Assembly: GCF_040719145.1 (NCBI RefSeq)
Contig: NZ_JBFDUZ010000001.1
Location: forward strand, 1,736,001-1,800,000
Length of the DNA stretch: 64,000 nucleotides
Direction of reading: 5' to 3'
DNA from: Paenibacillus sp. JQZ6Y-1
GTDB lineage: Bacteria > Bacillota > Bacilli > Paenibacillales > Paenibacillaceae
A program made the position numbers and the translations under genes. The notes under the pieces were generated by a model, which did no database searches, had not been told where the DNA came from, and saw only the letters and a list, made by a program, of their open reading frames with translations. This document shows, piece by piece, positions 46,803 to 55,495 of the stretch (position 1 is its first letter; the number at the start of each line of letters is the position of its first letter).

Positions 46803-47627
46803 ATGCATAGAAAACATACATGGATCGCAAATGCACTTTGGGGAGTGGTGGCAATCGTTATCGCTAGCGGCGTGATCTGGCTATTCAACTCACAGGAACA
46901 AAAACAAGCCTTTGGCGATAATTCGGCAGTTTACAATGCCGACGCTGTACCTGCTGTATATCAACAGCCGTCTGCGGATCGAGAACAACCTACCAATCTT
47001 CAACAACCAGCCGACTCGTCGGTTATGAATGGTCAAAATAACAATACTACCAATAGCGAACAAAGCAACGATGCTAACAATAACGACTCAACACAGCCAA
47101 CATCAATAGCCGGAAATCATGAAAATAGTCCAAAAGGTTCATCCTCCACATCTGTACCGGATGGCACTGGCGTGAGTATGATCGGCGACTCTGTCACGGT
47201 AGGTGTCGCACCATATTTGCAAGAACAACTGCCTAATATGACCATCGACGGCAAAGTGAGTCGTCAAATGTCACAAGCAGATGATGTCATCAATAATCTG
47301 GTTGCTGCTGGTAAGCTGGGTGATCATGTTATTATCGAGCTTGGCACTAACGGTCCATTCAGTTCGGATCAATTACGAAGTGTTCTACAATCCTTGTCCA
47401 GCGTGAAGCAAGTATTGCTCGTAACGGCGCGAGTGCCGAAACCTTGGCAGGATACAGTGAATGATACGATGACTCAAGTGGGACGTGAGTTTTCCAATGT
47501 TCAGATCGTAGACTGGTATGGAGCAAGCGCAGGTAAGGATCAGTACTTTTACAATGACGGTGTGCATCTGAAGCCGGATGGCAGCCGATACTATACATCG
47601 CTTCTGGTCGCTGCGCTGAAGAAATAA
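46803..47627 (+). CDS. membrane-anchored SGNH hydrolase-like protein
   Basis: This 274-residue protein has an N-terminal membrane anchor (residues ~8-27) and a long Asn/Gln/Ser-rich linker (about 35-115). The SGNH domain follows with block I GVSMIGDSVTVGV, block III-like IIELGTNGPF and block V NDGVHLKPDG. Such domains remove or transfer acyl groups, and in Gram-positive bacteria are found at the end of OatA-type acyltransferases acting on wall polymers. Here the acyltransferase membrane part is absent. ATG 46803 fits AAGGA with 9-bp spacing. Confidence 0.85.
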   Translation: MHRKHTWIANALWGVVAIVIASGVIWLFNSQEQKQAFGDNSAVYNADAVPAVYQQPSADREQPTNLQQPADSSVMNGQNNNTTNSEQSNDANNNDSTQPTSIAGNHENSPKGSSSTSVPDGTGVSMIGDSVTVGVAPYLQEQLPNMTIDGKVSRQMSQADDVINNLVAAGKLGDHVIIELGTNGPFSSDQLRSVLQSLSSVKQVLLVTARVPKPWQDTVNDTMTQVGREFSNVQIVDWYGASAGKDQYFYNDGVHLKPDGSRYYTSLLVAALKK

Positions 47628-47671
47628 AACTTGCAGCGCTCCAGCTGACGCGTGACAGGGAGTAGACGGAC

Positions 47672-48055
47672 ATGACGGAACAGGAACAAAGCAGGCAACG
47701 AAGAAAAACCAGATGGATGATCGGATTATTGAGTGCAGTTACCATCGGGCTTGTCGTATGGTATTCCATCTTCTTATTTGACCAAATTGAAATGTTGAAT
47801 CAGAATAGAGGTGATTCTGTATTTGTACAGGTGACACCGGGTGTGAATGGTTCACAGGTGTATAACGGAGATCGAGATAACTCGGCGGCGTATGATGAAG
47901 GTGATACATCGTTATCGCTAAACGAGAATCAGGCATCATGGTATAACGGTGTGATTCCTAATGCGCCTAATCAGTTAGAAAAGCCGCTGCATAGCCGTTC
48001 GTTTATCCAAGCGCTGTACGAGTGGAGCCGTTTGAAATTGAGTGATTCTCGTTAA
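47672..48055 (+). CDS. small single-pass membrane protein
   Basis: This 127-residue protein has a charged N-terminus (MTEQEQSRQRRKTRW), one hydrophobic helix (about 16-37), and a polar extracytoplasmic part without cysteines. I do not recognise it. It follows the SGNH hydrolase after 44 bp, is probably in the same operon, and may be a partner in wall modification. A long perfect terminator lies downstream. Confidence 0.65.
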   Translation: MTEQEQSRQRRKTRWMIGLLSAVTIGLVVWYSIFLFDQIEMLNQNRGDSVFVQVTPGVNGSQVYNGDRDNSAAYDEGDTSLSLNENQASWYNGVIPNAPNQLEKPLHSRSFIQALYEWSRLKLSDSR

Positions 48056-48096
48056 TATGATAGATAGAATTAACATAAGCCATTATTTTATAAAGC

Positions 48097-48151
48097 AATA
48101 ATAAAAGACGTTTGCATACTGTATTATCCAGTGCAAATGTCTTTTATTATT
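48097..48151 (+). terminator. long terminator at the left border of the AT-rich island
   Basis: A 20-bp arm (48097-48116, AATAATAAAAGACGTTTGCA) faces its complement with one mismatch (48132-48151, ending CTTTTATTATT). It closes the upstream operon and is the last moderate-GC feature before base composition changes. Confidence 0.85.
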
Positions 48152-48387
48152 ATATACATTTTTTGAATTATGAAATGTCCTACTTTATCGTATGTTTTAG
48201 ATATATTTTCAAATCCCATTAGCTATTTTATATTTGTTATTTTTAACTTAATATGAATAATCAACTGTTTATTCCTAATATATTTTATAGTTCTATAATA
48301 CTAGCTAATATATTAATAATATGTTTAAATGGTAAAGTATACCTAGTTGGGATATAAGGGGAGTCAAACAATAAAGGAGCGATACGA
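48152..48387. other. AT-rich gene-free leader of the defence operon
   Basis: About 240 bp of very AT-rich sequence with no frame of note. It must contain the operon promoter. Several TATAAT-like hexamers exist, but no single -35/-10 pair stands out. AAAGGAG at 48372-48378 is the ribosome binding site of the first gene. Confidence 0.55.
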
Positions 48388-49773
48388 GTGAACGAAATTG
48401 ATCTTTATGTAGACTTACTAGATGATAAGAGTTCTAGTGAAATACTTAAAGGATTGAAAGAAACAGTGCCTGGATTTAGTAGAAACCCTTCTTTACAACA
48501 AAAAAAAAATTATCTTCGCAATGTTTTTAAGGGGCAAGCCAACAATAGAAATAATAGGAAAAGCAATATTTTTTATTCTCATTTGATAAGTTATAAGAAT
48601 CCCAAAAATGATGAAATGTTTGGAGAATTAAGTGCAAAAGATATCAGTATTCTATTTTCGACTTCAGATAACATACCTGAGTATGTGAAATTAGGAATAA
48701 GTTTAGTTTATCACCCGGAATTGATAAACGAAGAGTTAGAAAATTTAATTGAAAATCATAAAAATAAAAAGCCATTATTTTATTATCAACATCATTTTGA
48801 AGATGATGAAATGGCTGAAAAATATCTTAGAAAAAATGCTTCATTTATTACTGAGGAAAAAGTAGAAAATTTATTGAATATTTTAAAAGACTATTTTGAA
48901 GAAAAAGAAATAAAAGAGATAAATGATTTAAAAATAGATTTTGAATCTCTCGATCTTTACCAGTTTATGAATAACAAGGAAATCCTTCTTTCAAAATTCC
49001 CAAGAGAAACTGTATATTACGCTTATGCTTCTGTCCAAAAAAAAATGTCGGAAGATATTAGATTAGGAATGGTATTAGATGTATTCAATACTTTGTTAGA
49101 AAAGAAAGATGAGTCTCTAAAAGCTAAACAATTTTTGATAAACGAATTTAAACAAGAAGAACTTAATTTTGAAAATTTAAATGTAGTAAATGAACATTTA
49201 AAAGAAGAAATTAAACAATGTAAGCAAAAAAAATCTAAAGAATATGAAGAACTATTGAATAGTCTTAAAAAAAGTGAAAAATCAAATCTACTAATAATTG
49301 AAAATCAAAATAAAGAACTGAATAATAATCAAATTAAATACAACAAAGTTCTAGAAGATTTAAAAATAAAACAAAAAAATGAAATTAAAGAATTCAAAAA
49401 AAATTTACTAGAAACTAAAAAAAGTCTTCTTCAAAAAGAACAAGATCTTGCTCTGTTAGAAAATGAATTCAATGATAGTAGTATAATCGATGAATTTGCT
49501 ATTGTATGTATTGAGAACAAAACTATAATACAAAAAATATTTCCAGAAATCACTAGCGTCTCAACAAATGATTGGAACAAAAAGCGGAATGGATTAAAAA
49601 ATTTTAAACTTATTTATTTTCAAAGAGAAGGTATTGATAGTGCTCTTATATATAATATACAGGATTTTTGTGCAAAAAATGAAATAGAACCTGTATTTTT
49701 TAATGCTAGAAATACTAAAGAAATTATAGAAACAATCTCTTATTATAAATTTAAAAGTAGAGAGGGAAATTAA
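48388..49773 (+). CDS. coiled-coil protein of the McrBC-like operon, unknown function
   Basis: This 461-residue, AT-rich gene product is not recognised. Residues 1-250 are mixed helical. About 255-375 is a long coiled coil dominated by Lys/Glu/Leu/Asn (NLNVVNEHLKEEIKQCKQ). The last 85 residues look like a small alpha/beta domain (FAIVCIENKTIIQKIFPEI, FKLIYFQREGI, EIEPVFFNARNTKEI). It is the first gene of the operon, one base before the McrB-like gene. A role as sensor or adaptor for the nuclease complex is inferred from position and coiled coil only. GTG 48388 follows AAAGGAG. Confidence 0.7.
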   Translation: MNEIDLYVDLLDDKSSSEILKGLKETVPGFSRNPSLQQKKNYLRNVFKGQANNRNNRKSNIFYSHLISYKNPKNDEMFGELSAKDISILFSTSDNIPEYVKLGISLVYHPELINEELENLIENHKNKKPLFYYQHHFEDDEMAEKYLRKNASFITEEKVENLLNILKDYFEEKEIKEINDLKIDFESLDLYQFMNNKEILLSKFPRETVYYAYASVQKKMSEDIRLGMVLDVFNTLLEKKDESLKAKQFLINEFKQEELNFENLNVVNEHLKEEIKQCKQKKSKEYEELLNSLKKSEKSNLLIIENQNKELNNNQIKYNKVLEDLKIKQKNEIKEFKKNLLETKKSLLQKEQDLALLENEFNDSSIIDEFAIVCIENKTIIQKIFPEITSVSTNDWNKKRNGLKNFKLIYFQREGIDSALIYNIQDFCAKNEIEPVFFNARNTKEIIETISYYKFKSREGN

Positions 49774-49774
49774 A

Positions 49775-51838
49775 ATGATAGATATTAATAAAACATTACG
49801 TTCTCAACTCCAAGAGTCTAATTCAAATTATATGCTAGGTGTATTATCAACTGATCCACTAACTTTCCCTAATATAGGAACCGAAAGAAACGAGTCAGTT
49901 ACTTTTACAAAAACAGGATACAATATTTGTTTTTTTGTTAATCCAATTAGCGCTCAGCCAACACCAATCAATGAATTGGACAGTATTCTTCAAGAGAATG
50001 GGATATTATCCACTGTTTATATTGGGTTTGAAGAATCATTCCCTCGAAATCTTTTACCTCTAGAATCTACTTACAATAGTGATTATCAGAATAAATTGCA
50101 AAAAATCAAAGAAATTTTAACCGGAAAAATAATAGTTTTCCGACCCAAAATAACAATCAATAATGAAGGTAAAATCTTCAAAAATATAGATATAGTTTCT
50201 TTGGAAGATGCTAATATAACTCAAAATATGGATTATCTTCCTGTTCCTTTAATCAAAGAAAAAGAAAAGTTTGAGGTTGCACTTACTAATTCTGAATTAT
50301 TACTTCTACAAGATTATTATCACACCATGCTCCCACCAGTCCATGCTTTAAGTGAAAATCAACTCTATTATTTTGAAGGGGAATGGAAAAAAGTTCCCGG
50401 GAAGAAAAATGGTTGGTTGTATACTTCTTCAAAAACAGCACAGTTAATAAACATTAATGCTCCAGAGTTAAGAAGCCATCAAGTTGTTGCAAGTCCTAAT
50501 AACCTGGTTTTCATAGAAGTCGATTATATTCTAGGGTTGCAAGAGAGGTTTCAAAATGAAGGGATTGATGTTTTAAAAGAAGATCATAGTCAAGGAGATG
50601 TAAATAATAATTTGATAATAAATAAAGTTTCAGATGAGAAACATAAAACAGATGAACAATATTTTTCAAAAGACAATTATTCTAACTCTGATGCACAAAA
50701 ACTTGAACAGCAATTTTTAAATGATTTACAAAAAAACGCACTTTCAAAAAAATTGTGTTATAAAAAAGAAGATTTAATTAATTTTCATATCAGTGTAAAA
50801 ACTAATCCTATAACAATTTTGTCAGGAATGAGTGGAACGGGAAAAAGTCAATTAGCATTGTTATATGCTAAAACATTAGGATTGTCCAAAGAAGAAGGGA
50901 CATTGTTAATGCTACCTATTAGTCCGTCTTATACAGAACCAGAAGATTTGATTGGTTTTCATAATTCAAGTACTGGTTTATATATGCCTTCCGAAACGGG
51001 ATTAGTTGATTTTTTAATACATGCAAAAAATGAGACTAATAAAATGCATATGGTGATCTTTGATGAAATGAATTTGTCTCAAGTAGAATATTGGTTTGCA
51101 CCATTTATTTCTTTATTAGAAATTGATGAATCTGTAAATTATAGAGAGTTAAAACTTTGGAGTAAAGATACAGTTTGTCATAATGCTTCTAAATATCCAC
51201 CCTCTATAAATATTGGGAACAATATTATTTTTATAGGTACTGCAAACATGGATGAAACAACTAAAGATTTTTCTGACAGGTTGTTAGATAGAGCTAATAT
51301 AGTTACGCCACAAAAAATGAAATTTGTTTCTCTCCAAAAAGCATTAGATGATAATGAAGAAAACTTTCAAGTAAAAGAAGAATATATAGAGTTATATCGT
51401 ACCAAATATCGATCTTGGAATTTTAGTAAAGATGCTTGGTCAGCTTTTAATGAAAACGAGTTAGAATTTTTTGACAAACTCCATGACATAATACAAAAGT
51501 ATGATCGTCAAAAAGGTGTATCTTTCAGAGCGCTGGAAAGAATAGGAATGTATTTGAATAATATACCGAAAGACGAACTAGGGAATTACACCATACAACG
51601 TTCCGATGCAATTGACTTACAAATCAAGCAAAGAATATTAACTAAAATTAGAGGTTCTTTTGAAAAGATTAATAACTTAATAGGAACTATGACTTCGCAA
51701 GAATCTACACCACAAAATAGCGAGTTATATGATTATTTTATGTTAGAAGAATCGCAAATGATTAGTCATTTTAATTTAACTATTGAAGAGATAAGACGAA
51801 AGTCAAGGGAGTTGAGTATTAATGACTACACTTCCTAG
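49775..51838 (+). CDS. McrB-like AAA+ NTPase of a type IV restriction-like system
   Basis: This 687-residue protein has its AAA+ module in the second half. Walker A is GMSGTGKS (residues 351-358). Walker B is MVIFDEMNLSQVEYWF (Asp430-Glu431), the McrB-type form with the Asn-Leu-x-x-Val-Glu tail. GTANMDETT (Asn491-Met-Asp-Glu494) stands where McrB has its NTxD guanine-binding motif, followed by FSDRLLDRA arginines. Residues 1-300 have no recognised domain and may read the target; a possible SH3-like segment is EGEWKKVPGKKNGWLY. It should form a hexamer that drives the nuclease encoded next. The reading frame overlaps the nuclease gene by 17 bp. Confidence 0.85.
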   Translation: MIDINKTLRSQLQESNSNYMLGVLSTDPLTFPNIGTERNESVTFTKTGYNICFFVNPISAQPTPINELDSILQENGILSTVYIGFEESFPRNLLPLESTYNSDYQNKLQKIKEILTGKIIVFRPKITINNEGKIFKNIDIVSLEDANITQNMDYLPVPLIKEKEKFEVALTNSELLLLQDYYHTMLPPVHALSENQLYYFEGEWKKVPGKKNGWLYTSSKTAQLININAPELRSHQVVASPNNLVFIEVDYILGLQERFQNEGIDVLKEDHSQGDVNNNLIINKVSDEKHKTDEQYFSKDNYSNSDAQKLEQQFLNDLQKNALSKKLCYKKEDLINFHISVKTNPITILSGMSGTGKSQLALLYAKTLGLSKEEGTLLMLPISPSYTEPEDLIGFHNSSTGLYMPSETGLVDFLIHAKNETNKMHMVIFDEMNLSQVEYWFAPFISLLEIDESVNYRELKLWSKDTVCHNASKYPPSINIGNNIIFIGTANMDETTKDFSDRLLDRANIVTPQKMKFVSLQKALDDNEENFQVKEEYIELYRTKYRSWNFSKDAWSAFNENELEFFDKLHDIIQKYDRQKGVSFRALERIGMYLNNIPKDELGNYTIQRSDAIDLQIKQRILTKIRGSFEKINNLIGTMTSQESTPQNSELYDYFMLEESQMISHFNLTIEEIRRKSRELSINDYTS

Positions 51839-53654
51839 AGTGAAAATTTATTTGAAAAAATATAGTAAAGCCCCTTGGGTTTATAAACAGGATTTAAAAC
51901 TAGAATCACGCACCAGCCCTGTAATTGATATAATTGCGTTTAAAGAATATGAAGGGATACAGTTGGAGTTTTTATCATCTGATCCTGAAGATCTTATGTT
52001 GGTAGAAGTCCCTAATGGAGAACCTTATAAAGAATTTCAAGTTGGTGACAAGAAAATATTAACTGAGACAAGAAATGATGAAGATATATTAGTGCCAGGG
52101 GACTATTTGGTAATAGTTAAAACTAAAAAAGAAACTTATGAATCACTTTATCGGATTTCACCTAAAAACATGGATTGGGATAGACTCATGAACTTACGTG
52201 ACTATCTTGAAAAAAAAGTCATGGGTTTATCTCACAATTTATTGAAAAGTCAAGGCGGGAGTCTTGAAACGGAATTTGAACATGCTCCTCATATTTTGAT
52301 GATCTATCAGCATATCAAAAAAAACTCACCAAAGTTATTCCGTTCCATAGAAGATATCTTGAAAGATCCAATCAAGAGCGTAGTACAAAACTATAGACAG
52401 AAGAACTATTCAAGGAAGCCTGATATCAAAAGCCAAAGATGGTTGTCTCGGAAGGGTTCAACCAAAAACGCTAATCACATAGTGCCTAATTTCTTTTTTG
52501 AAAAACACACAGAACTCACTGAAAATAATTTGGAGAATCGTTGGGTTAAACACATTTTAAAAGTAACTAAACAAAATCTTAATAAAATCGATAGTCTTTA
52601 TAAGTTAGAAAACACACTTAAAAAAGAAAATCTATATAACAAAAATAAGGAAATAGAGGGTTATGAAAATCGTATTAAAAAACTAAATAATTCTTTGGGT
52701 TATGATGGTACAAAAAAAGATCTTACTAAATTAATAAACCGGGGGAAAGAAGAGTCAAAATCTATATTAGATAATCTTTTGAGGATAGAAAAAAATTCTT
52801 CGGAAATTGCTAAAATCACCTCAAAAATATCTCGTTATGAACAAGAAACATTTTTGGGTAAGATTGATGGTTTTAAAAGTGATCGCAAAGTATCAGTAAA
52901 TATATTCAAGGATTCTAGGTATAATACGATTTACCGATTTTACAAACAAATCGAATCTATAAATCGAAAAACTTCATCAGCTAAACAAATTACATTTCCT
53001 TATAAAAGAACATCTTTGTTATTTGAGTATTATGTTTTATGTTTATTAATTGAAGTAATTCAAACAAACGATTTTGATTGGATTAGTGGTTGGTTAGCCG
53101 ATAATAATGATCCAAGTCTTGGGATGAATGAACTCATGGCAGGAACTCTTCTAAAGTTTGAAAATATAGAGCGAGGTTTCTCAATTGAATTAGCTTACGA
53201 TACTCAAATACTTCCTAGTAATTCGGAAAATAAAAGTTACTTTCAAGCGAATAATAATAGAACTCCGGATTTTAGAATTGCCATTTATAATAAAGAAGGT
53301 ATTTTTATTGATGGGCTAATTTTAGATGCTAAATATCGCCATCACAAATATTTATGGAGTGATAGTGAAGAGAACGATGTTATGAGACAATTAAATGATT
53401 ATCTTAGAATATGGCATTATAATTCTGTTTCAGATAAATGGAATCGCGAGGCAATACAGAAAGTGATAGCGATATATCCCAAACAAGATGGAGTACCTTC
53501 TTATTTTGAGAAAAATTCCAATATGCTTTCTTTTTTACAAATTGAACCCAGCGATCCTGATAGCGATGATGAACCTTTTGGCTATAGAAAAATGGAAGAG
53601 ATAATTAATAGATTCTTAATGAAGTCAACTGTTTCCGAAATGGAGGAGAGATAA
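51822..53654 (+). CDS. McrC-like DUF2357/PD-(D/E)XK nuclease
   Basis: This 610-residue protein has an N-terminal beta domain (about 1-110), a DUF2357-type helical region with coiled coil (about 125-400), and a C-terminal PD-(D/E)XK nuclease. The nuclease shows Glu456 (SIELAYD), Pro-Asp483 (RTPDFRI) and Asp502-Ala-Lys504 (LILDAKYR), the classic PD...DxK. Such proteins are the nuclease halves of McrBC-type systems and cut DNA or RNA when triggered by the NTPase. The 17-bp overlap with the McrB-like gene implies a fixed ratio. The target nucleic acid cannot be told from sequence. Confidence 0.87.
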   Translation: MTTLPRVKIYLKKYSKAPWVYKQDLKLESRTSPVIDIIAFKEYEGIQLEFLSSDPEDLMLVEVPNGEPYKEFQVGDKKILTETRNDEDILVPGDYLVIVKTKKETYESLYRISPKNMDWDRLMNLRDYLEKKVMGLSHNLLKSQGGSLETEFEHAPHILMIYQHIKKNSPKLFRSIEDILKDPIKSVVQNYRQKNYSRKPDIKSQRWLSRKGSTKNANHIVPNFFFEKHTELTENNLENRWVKHILKVTKQNLNKIDSLYKLENTLKKENLYNKNKEIEGYENRIKKLNNSLGYDGTKKDLTKLINRGKEESKSILDNLLRIEKNSSEIAKITSKISRYEQETFLGKIDGFKSDRKVSVNIFKDSRYNTIYRFYKQIESINRKTSSAKQITFPYKRTSLLFEYYVLCLLIEVIQTNDFDWISGWLADNNDPSLGMNELMAGTLLKFENIERGFSIELAYDTQILPSNSENKSYFQANNNRTPDFRIAIYNKEGIFIDGLILDAKYRHHKYLWSDSEENDVMRQLNDYLRIWHYNSVSDKWNREAIQKVIAIYPKQDGVPSYFEKNSNMLSFLQIEPSDPDSDDEPFGYRKMEEIINRFLMKSTVSEMEER

Positions 53655-53655
53655 T

Positions 53656-54051
53656 TTGAATAATGCTGAAGACTTACAAAATTTATTAAAAAAAGAATAC
53701 TTGAAAGGTCCAGAATTTAAAATGGATAATAAAGTAGGCATAAATTATTATTCAGGAGATTCAGAATCTGTCTTTTATGAGTTGTGGGGAAAGGAAGAAA
53801 TATTTCAAATAATTATTCTGAAGCCCTCTGTAAATTTATATACTACTAAGTTTGTAGGTAAGAATCATCTTTTGATTCTGCTTGTTGTAGAAAACGATCA
53901 AACTATAGGAGGGTTTATTTCTTTGAAAGATGAAGTTAAAAATCAATTTGTAGATATTTTCCCGAATTTAGACGAGAATAACGTTTTTCAATTGTCGGAA
54001 TTATGGAATAACTTTGTCATAGATCATTATAATGACTTATTACAAAAATAA
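53656..54051 (+). CDS. small fourth protein of the McrBC-like operon, unknown function
   Basis: This 131-residue alpha/beta protein contains hydrophobic strands (IFQIIILKPSV, LLILLVVEND). It has no catalytic motif, signal peptide or membrane helix. TTG 53656 begins one base after the nuclease stop, with GGAGAG in front, so it belongs to the same transcript. It could be an inhibitor, adaptor or target-recognition subunit. I do not recognise a family. A perfect terminator follows. Confidence 0.65.
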   Translation: MNNAEDLQNLLKKEYLKGPEFKMDNKVGINYYSGDSESVFYELWGKEEIFQIIILKPSVNLYTTKFVGKNHLLILLVVENDQTIGGFISLKDEVKNQFVDIFPNLDENNVFQLSELWNNFVIDHYNDLLQK

Positions 54052-54078
54052 CAGTTATAAAGCTTTGATTTAATGTTA

Positions 54079-54114
54079 AAAAACAGCGTATAATATAAAT
54101 TATACGCTGTTTTT
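54079..54114 (+). terminator. terminator of the McrBC-like operon
   Basis: AAAAACAGCGTATAA pairs perfectly with TTATACGCTGTTTTT around a 6-nt loop. It ends the AT-rich operon on the right side. Confidence 0.92.
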
Positions 54115-54290
54115 GTTTTAAAGGGATTTATATTCACTGTTCGACCACTTTCCTTGCTTAAAAAATCGATTTTCAGCCCATTGTATTGCTTCAGTCAAAT
54201 ATAATTGGAATGAGATTCCAGTCTATACTAACCATCTCATTTTCGATCTTGATTATTTATTCTCTATAAAAGTTATTACGGAGGAGACAT

Positions 54291-55247
54291 ATGCAAAAGG
54301 ATATGCTTAAACATGGGCTCCAGATCATCGCTAACTGCAAAAGCAAAACAGGTGATATTTGGGAGGCGCATTTTGGAGTTGCTGCAATTGCTGCTTATTT
54401 CTTTATCCAAGAAAATCATATCCCTTCCACAATCGCGGATACAATTTTTATACAAGCACAAGCCATGCTGGATTATCACTCATCGATCGAAACGAATGCT
54501 TCCATAGCAGAAGTGAAGATATCCGAGGTGGAGAGTGCTCTTCTACAATCATTGCAATTCGTGATGGATGATTTGCATTGGGTAGGGCATAATGTGATCT
54601 ACACGGCATTGAGTGTAAAGGCGATTCGGGAGTTGGGTGAATGGGGAACAAGTTCCGACATAGCAGGCATTTGCACATTAATCGAATCCTTCCGCAAAAC
54701 CATTCCCGGCAGATCGTGGCTCGGTTATTCCGCAGCTCAAGTGAAGCGATTGGAGATTACAGAGGGTGATGCTTTCCCGACAATTACCAATGCGAAGCAG
54801 TTGTCGGAGTTCGTTGTAGGTGAATTGTCTTACTTTGAAACAATCTATAGAGCAGAAGCGCATCATGATCTAATTGGTCATATGTTGACCTTTTCGCATA
54901 GCTTGAATATTCTGTTTGATCTTGGGTATGTGGAGTATTTTGAGCGTGGGCTTCCAGCATTATTGAAATTGGTCAAGGTGCTGAGGGCTTCGCAGCATCT
55001 TTCATCTCAATCCTCTATCCAACTGTATTCTTCTGTAGATCAATTGCCGCTCGTGAAAGCGAAGCGGTCGGAATGGTTACCAGCGGAAGAGCAATATTGG
55101 GCTACGGATTTTGCAGAGGTGGATTGGGATTTTGGGCATGTATTCAAATTTCCGTTTAGTTTTTATAATCACCTTCATAGAATCGACGCTTACGCGCCGA
55201 GCGCTATGGAGAACTTTCGCTATATTATCTATTCTCCAATCGAATAG
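54291..55247 (+). CDS. hypothetical helical protein next to the island
   Basis: This 318-residue, mostly helical protein is not recognised. It contains several buried-looking His residues (HFGVAAIAAYFFIQENH, HHDLIGHMLTFSHSLNILFDLGY), which might bind a metal or cofactor. No signal peptide or transmembrane helix is evident. ATG 54291 follows GGAGGAG. Base composition is back to moderate, so it belongs to the host side of the island. Its neighbours are the defence operon on the left and a secreted protein on the right; neither gives a function. Confidence 0.65.
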   Translation: MQKDMLKHGLQIIANCKSKTGDIWEAHFGVAAIAAYFFIQENHIPSTIADTIFIQAQAMLDYHSSIETNASIAEVKISEVESALLQSLQFVMDDLHWVGHNVIYTALSVKAIRELGEWGTSSDIAGICTLIESFRKTIPGRSWLGYSAAQVKRLEITEGDAFPTITNAKQLSEFVVGELSYFETIYRAEAHHDLIGHMLTFSHSLNILFDLGYVEYFERGLPALLKLVKVLRASQHLSSQSSIQLYSSVDQLPLVKAKRSEWLPAEEQYWATDFAEVDWDFGHVFKFPFSFYNHLHRIDAYAPSAMENFRYIIYSPIE

Positions 55248-55300
55248 TAAAAACTAGTAAAGATAATCGCGACAGCAAGATGCGAAGCTTTCGTGAACTC

Positions 55301-55352
55301 AAAAGCGGCAGATAACTACTGGATCAAACCAGTTCGTGTCTGCCGCTTTTTT
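55301..55352 (+). terminator. terminator after the 54291 gene
   Basis: AAAAGCGGCAGA pairs with TCTGCCGCTTTT, with inner AACT/AGTT pairing, followed by T residues. Confidence 0.9.
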
Positions 55353-55495
55353 CATATTCTACTTAGGAGCATTCCATTCACGAAAAGCATGAATACAACA
55401 CAAGAATATGTTGAATATACACCCTATGTACACCTGAACTACACATCGCCTATCTATAATAAAGTCATACCAAACAACATAGGAGGTCATTCATT

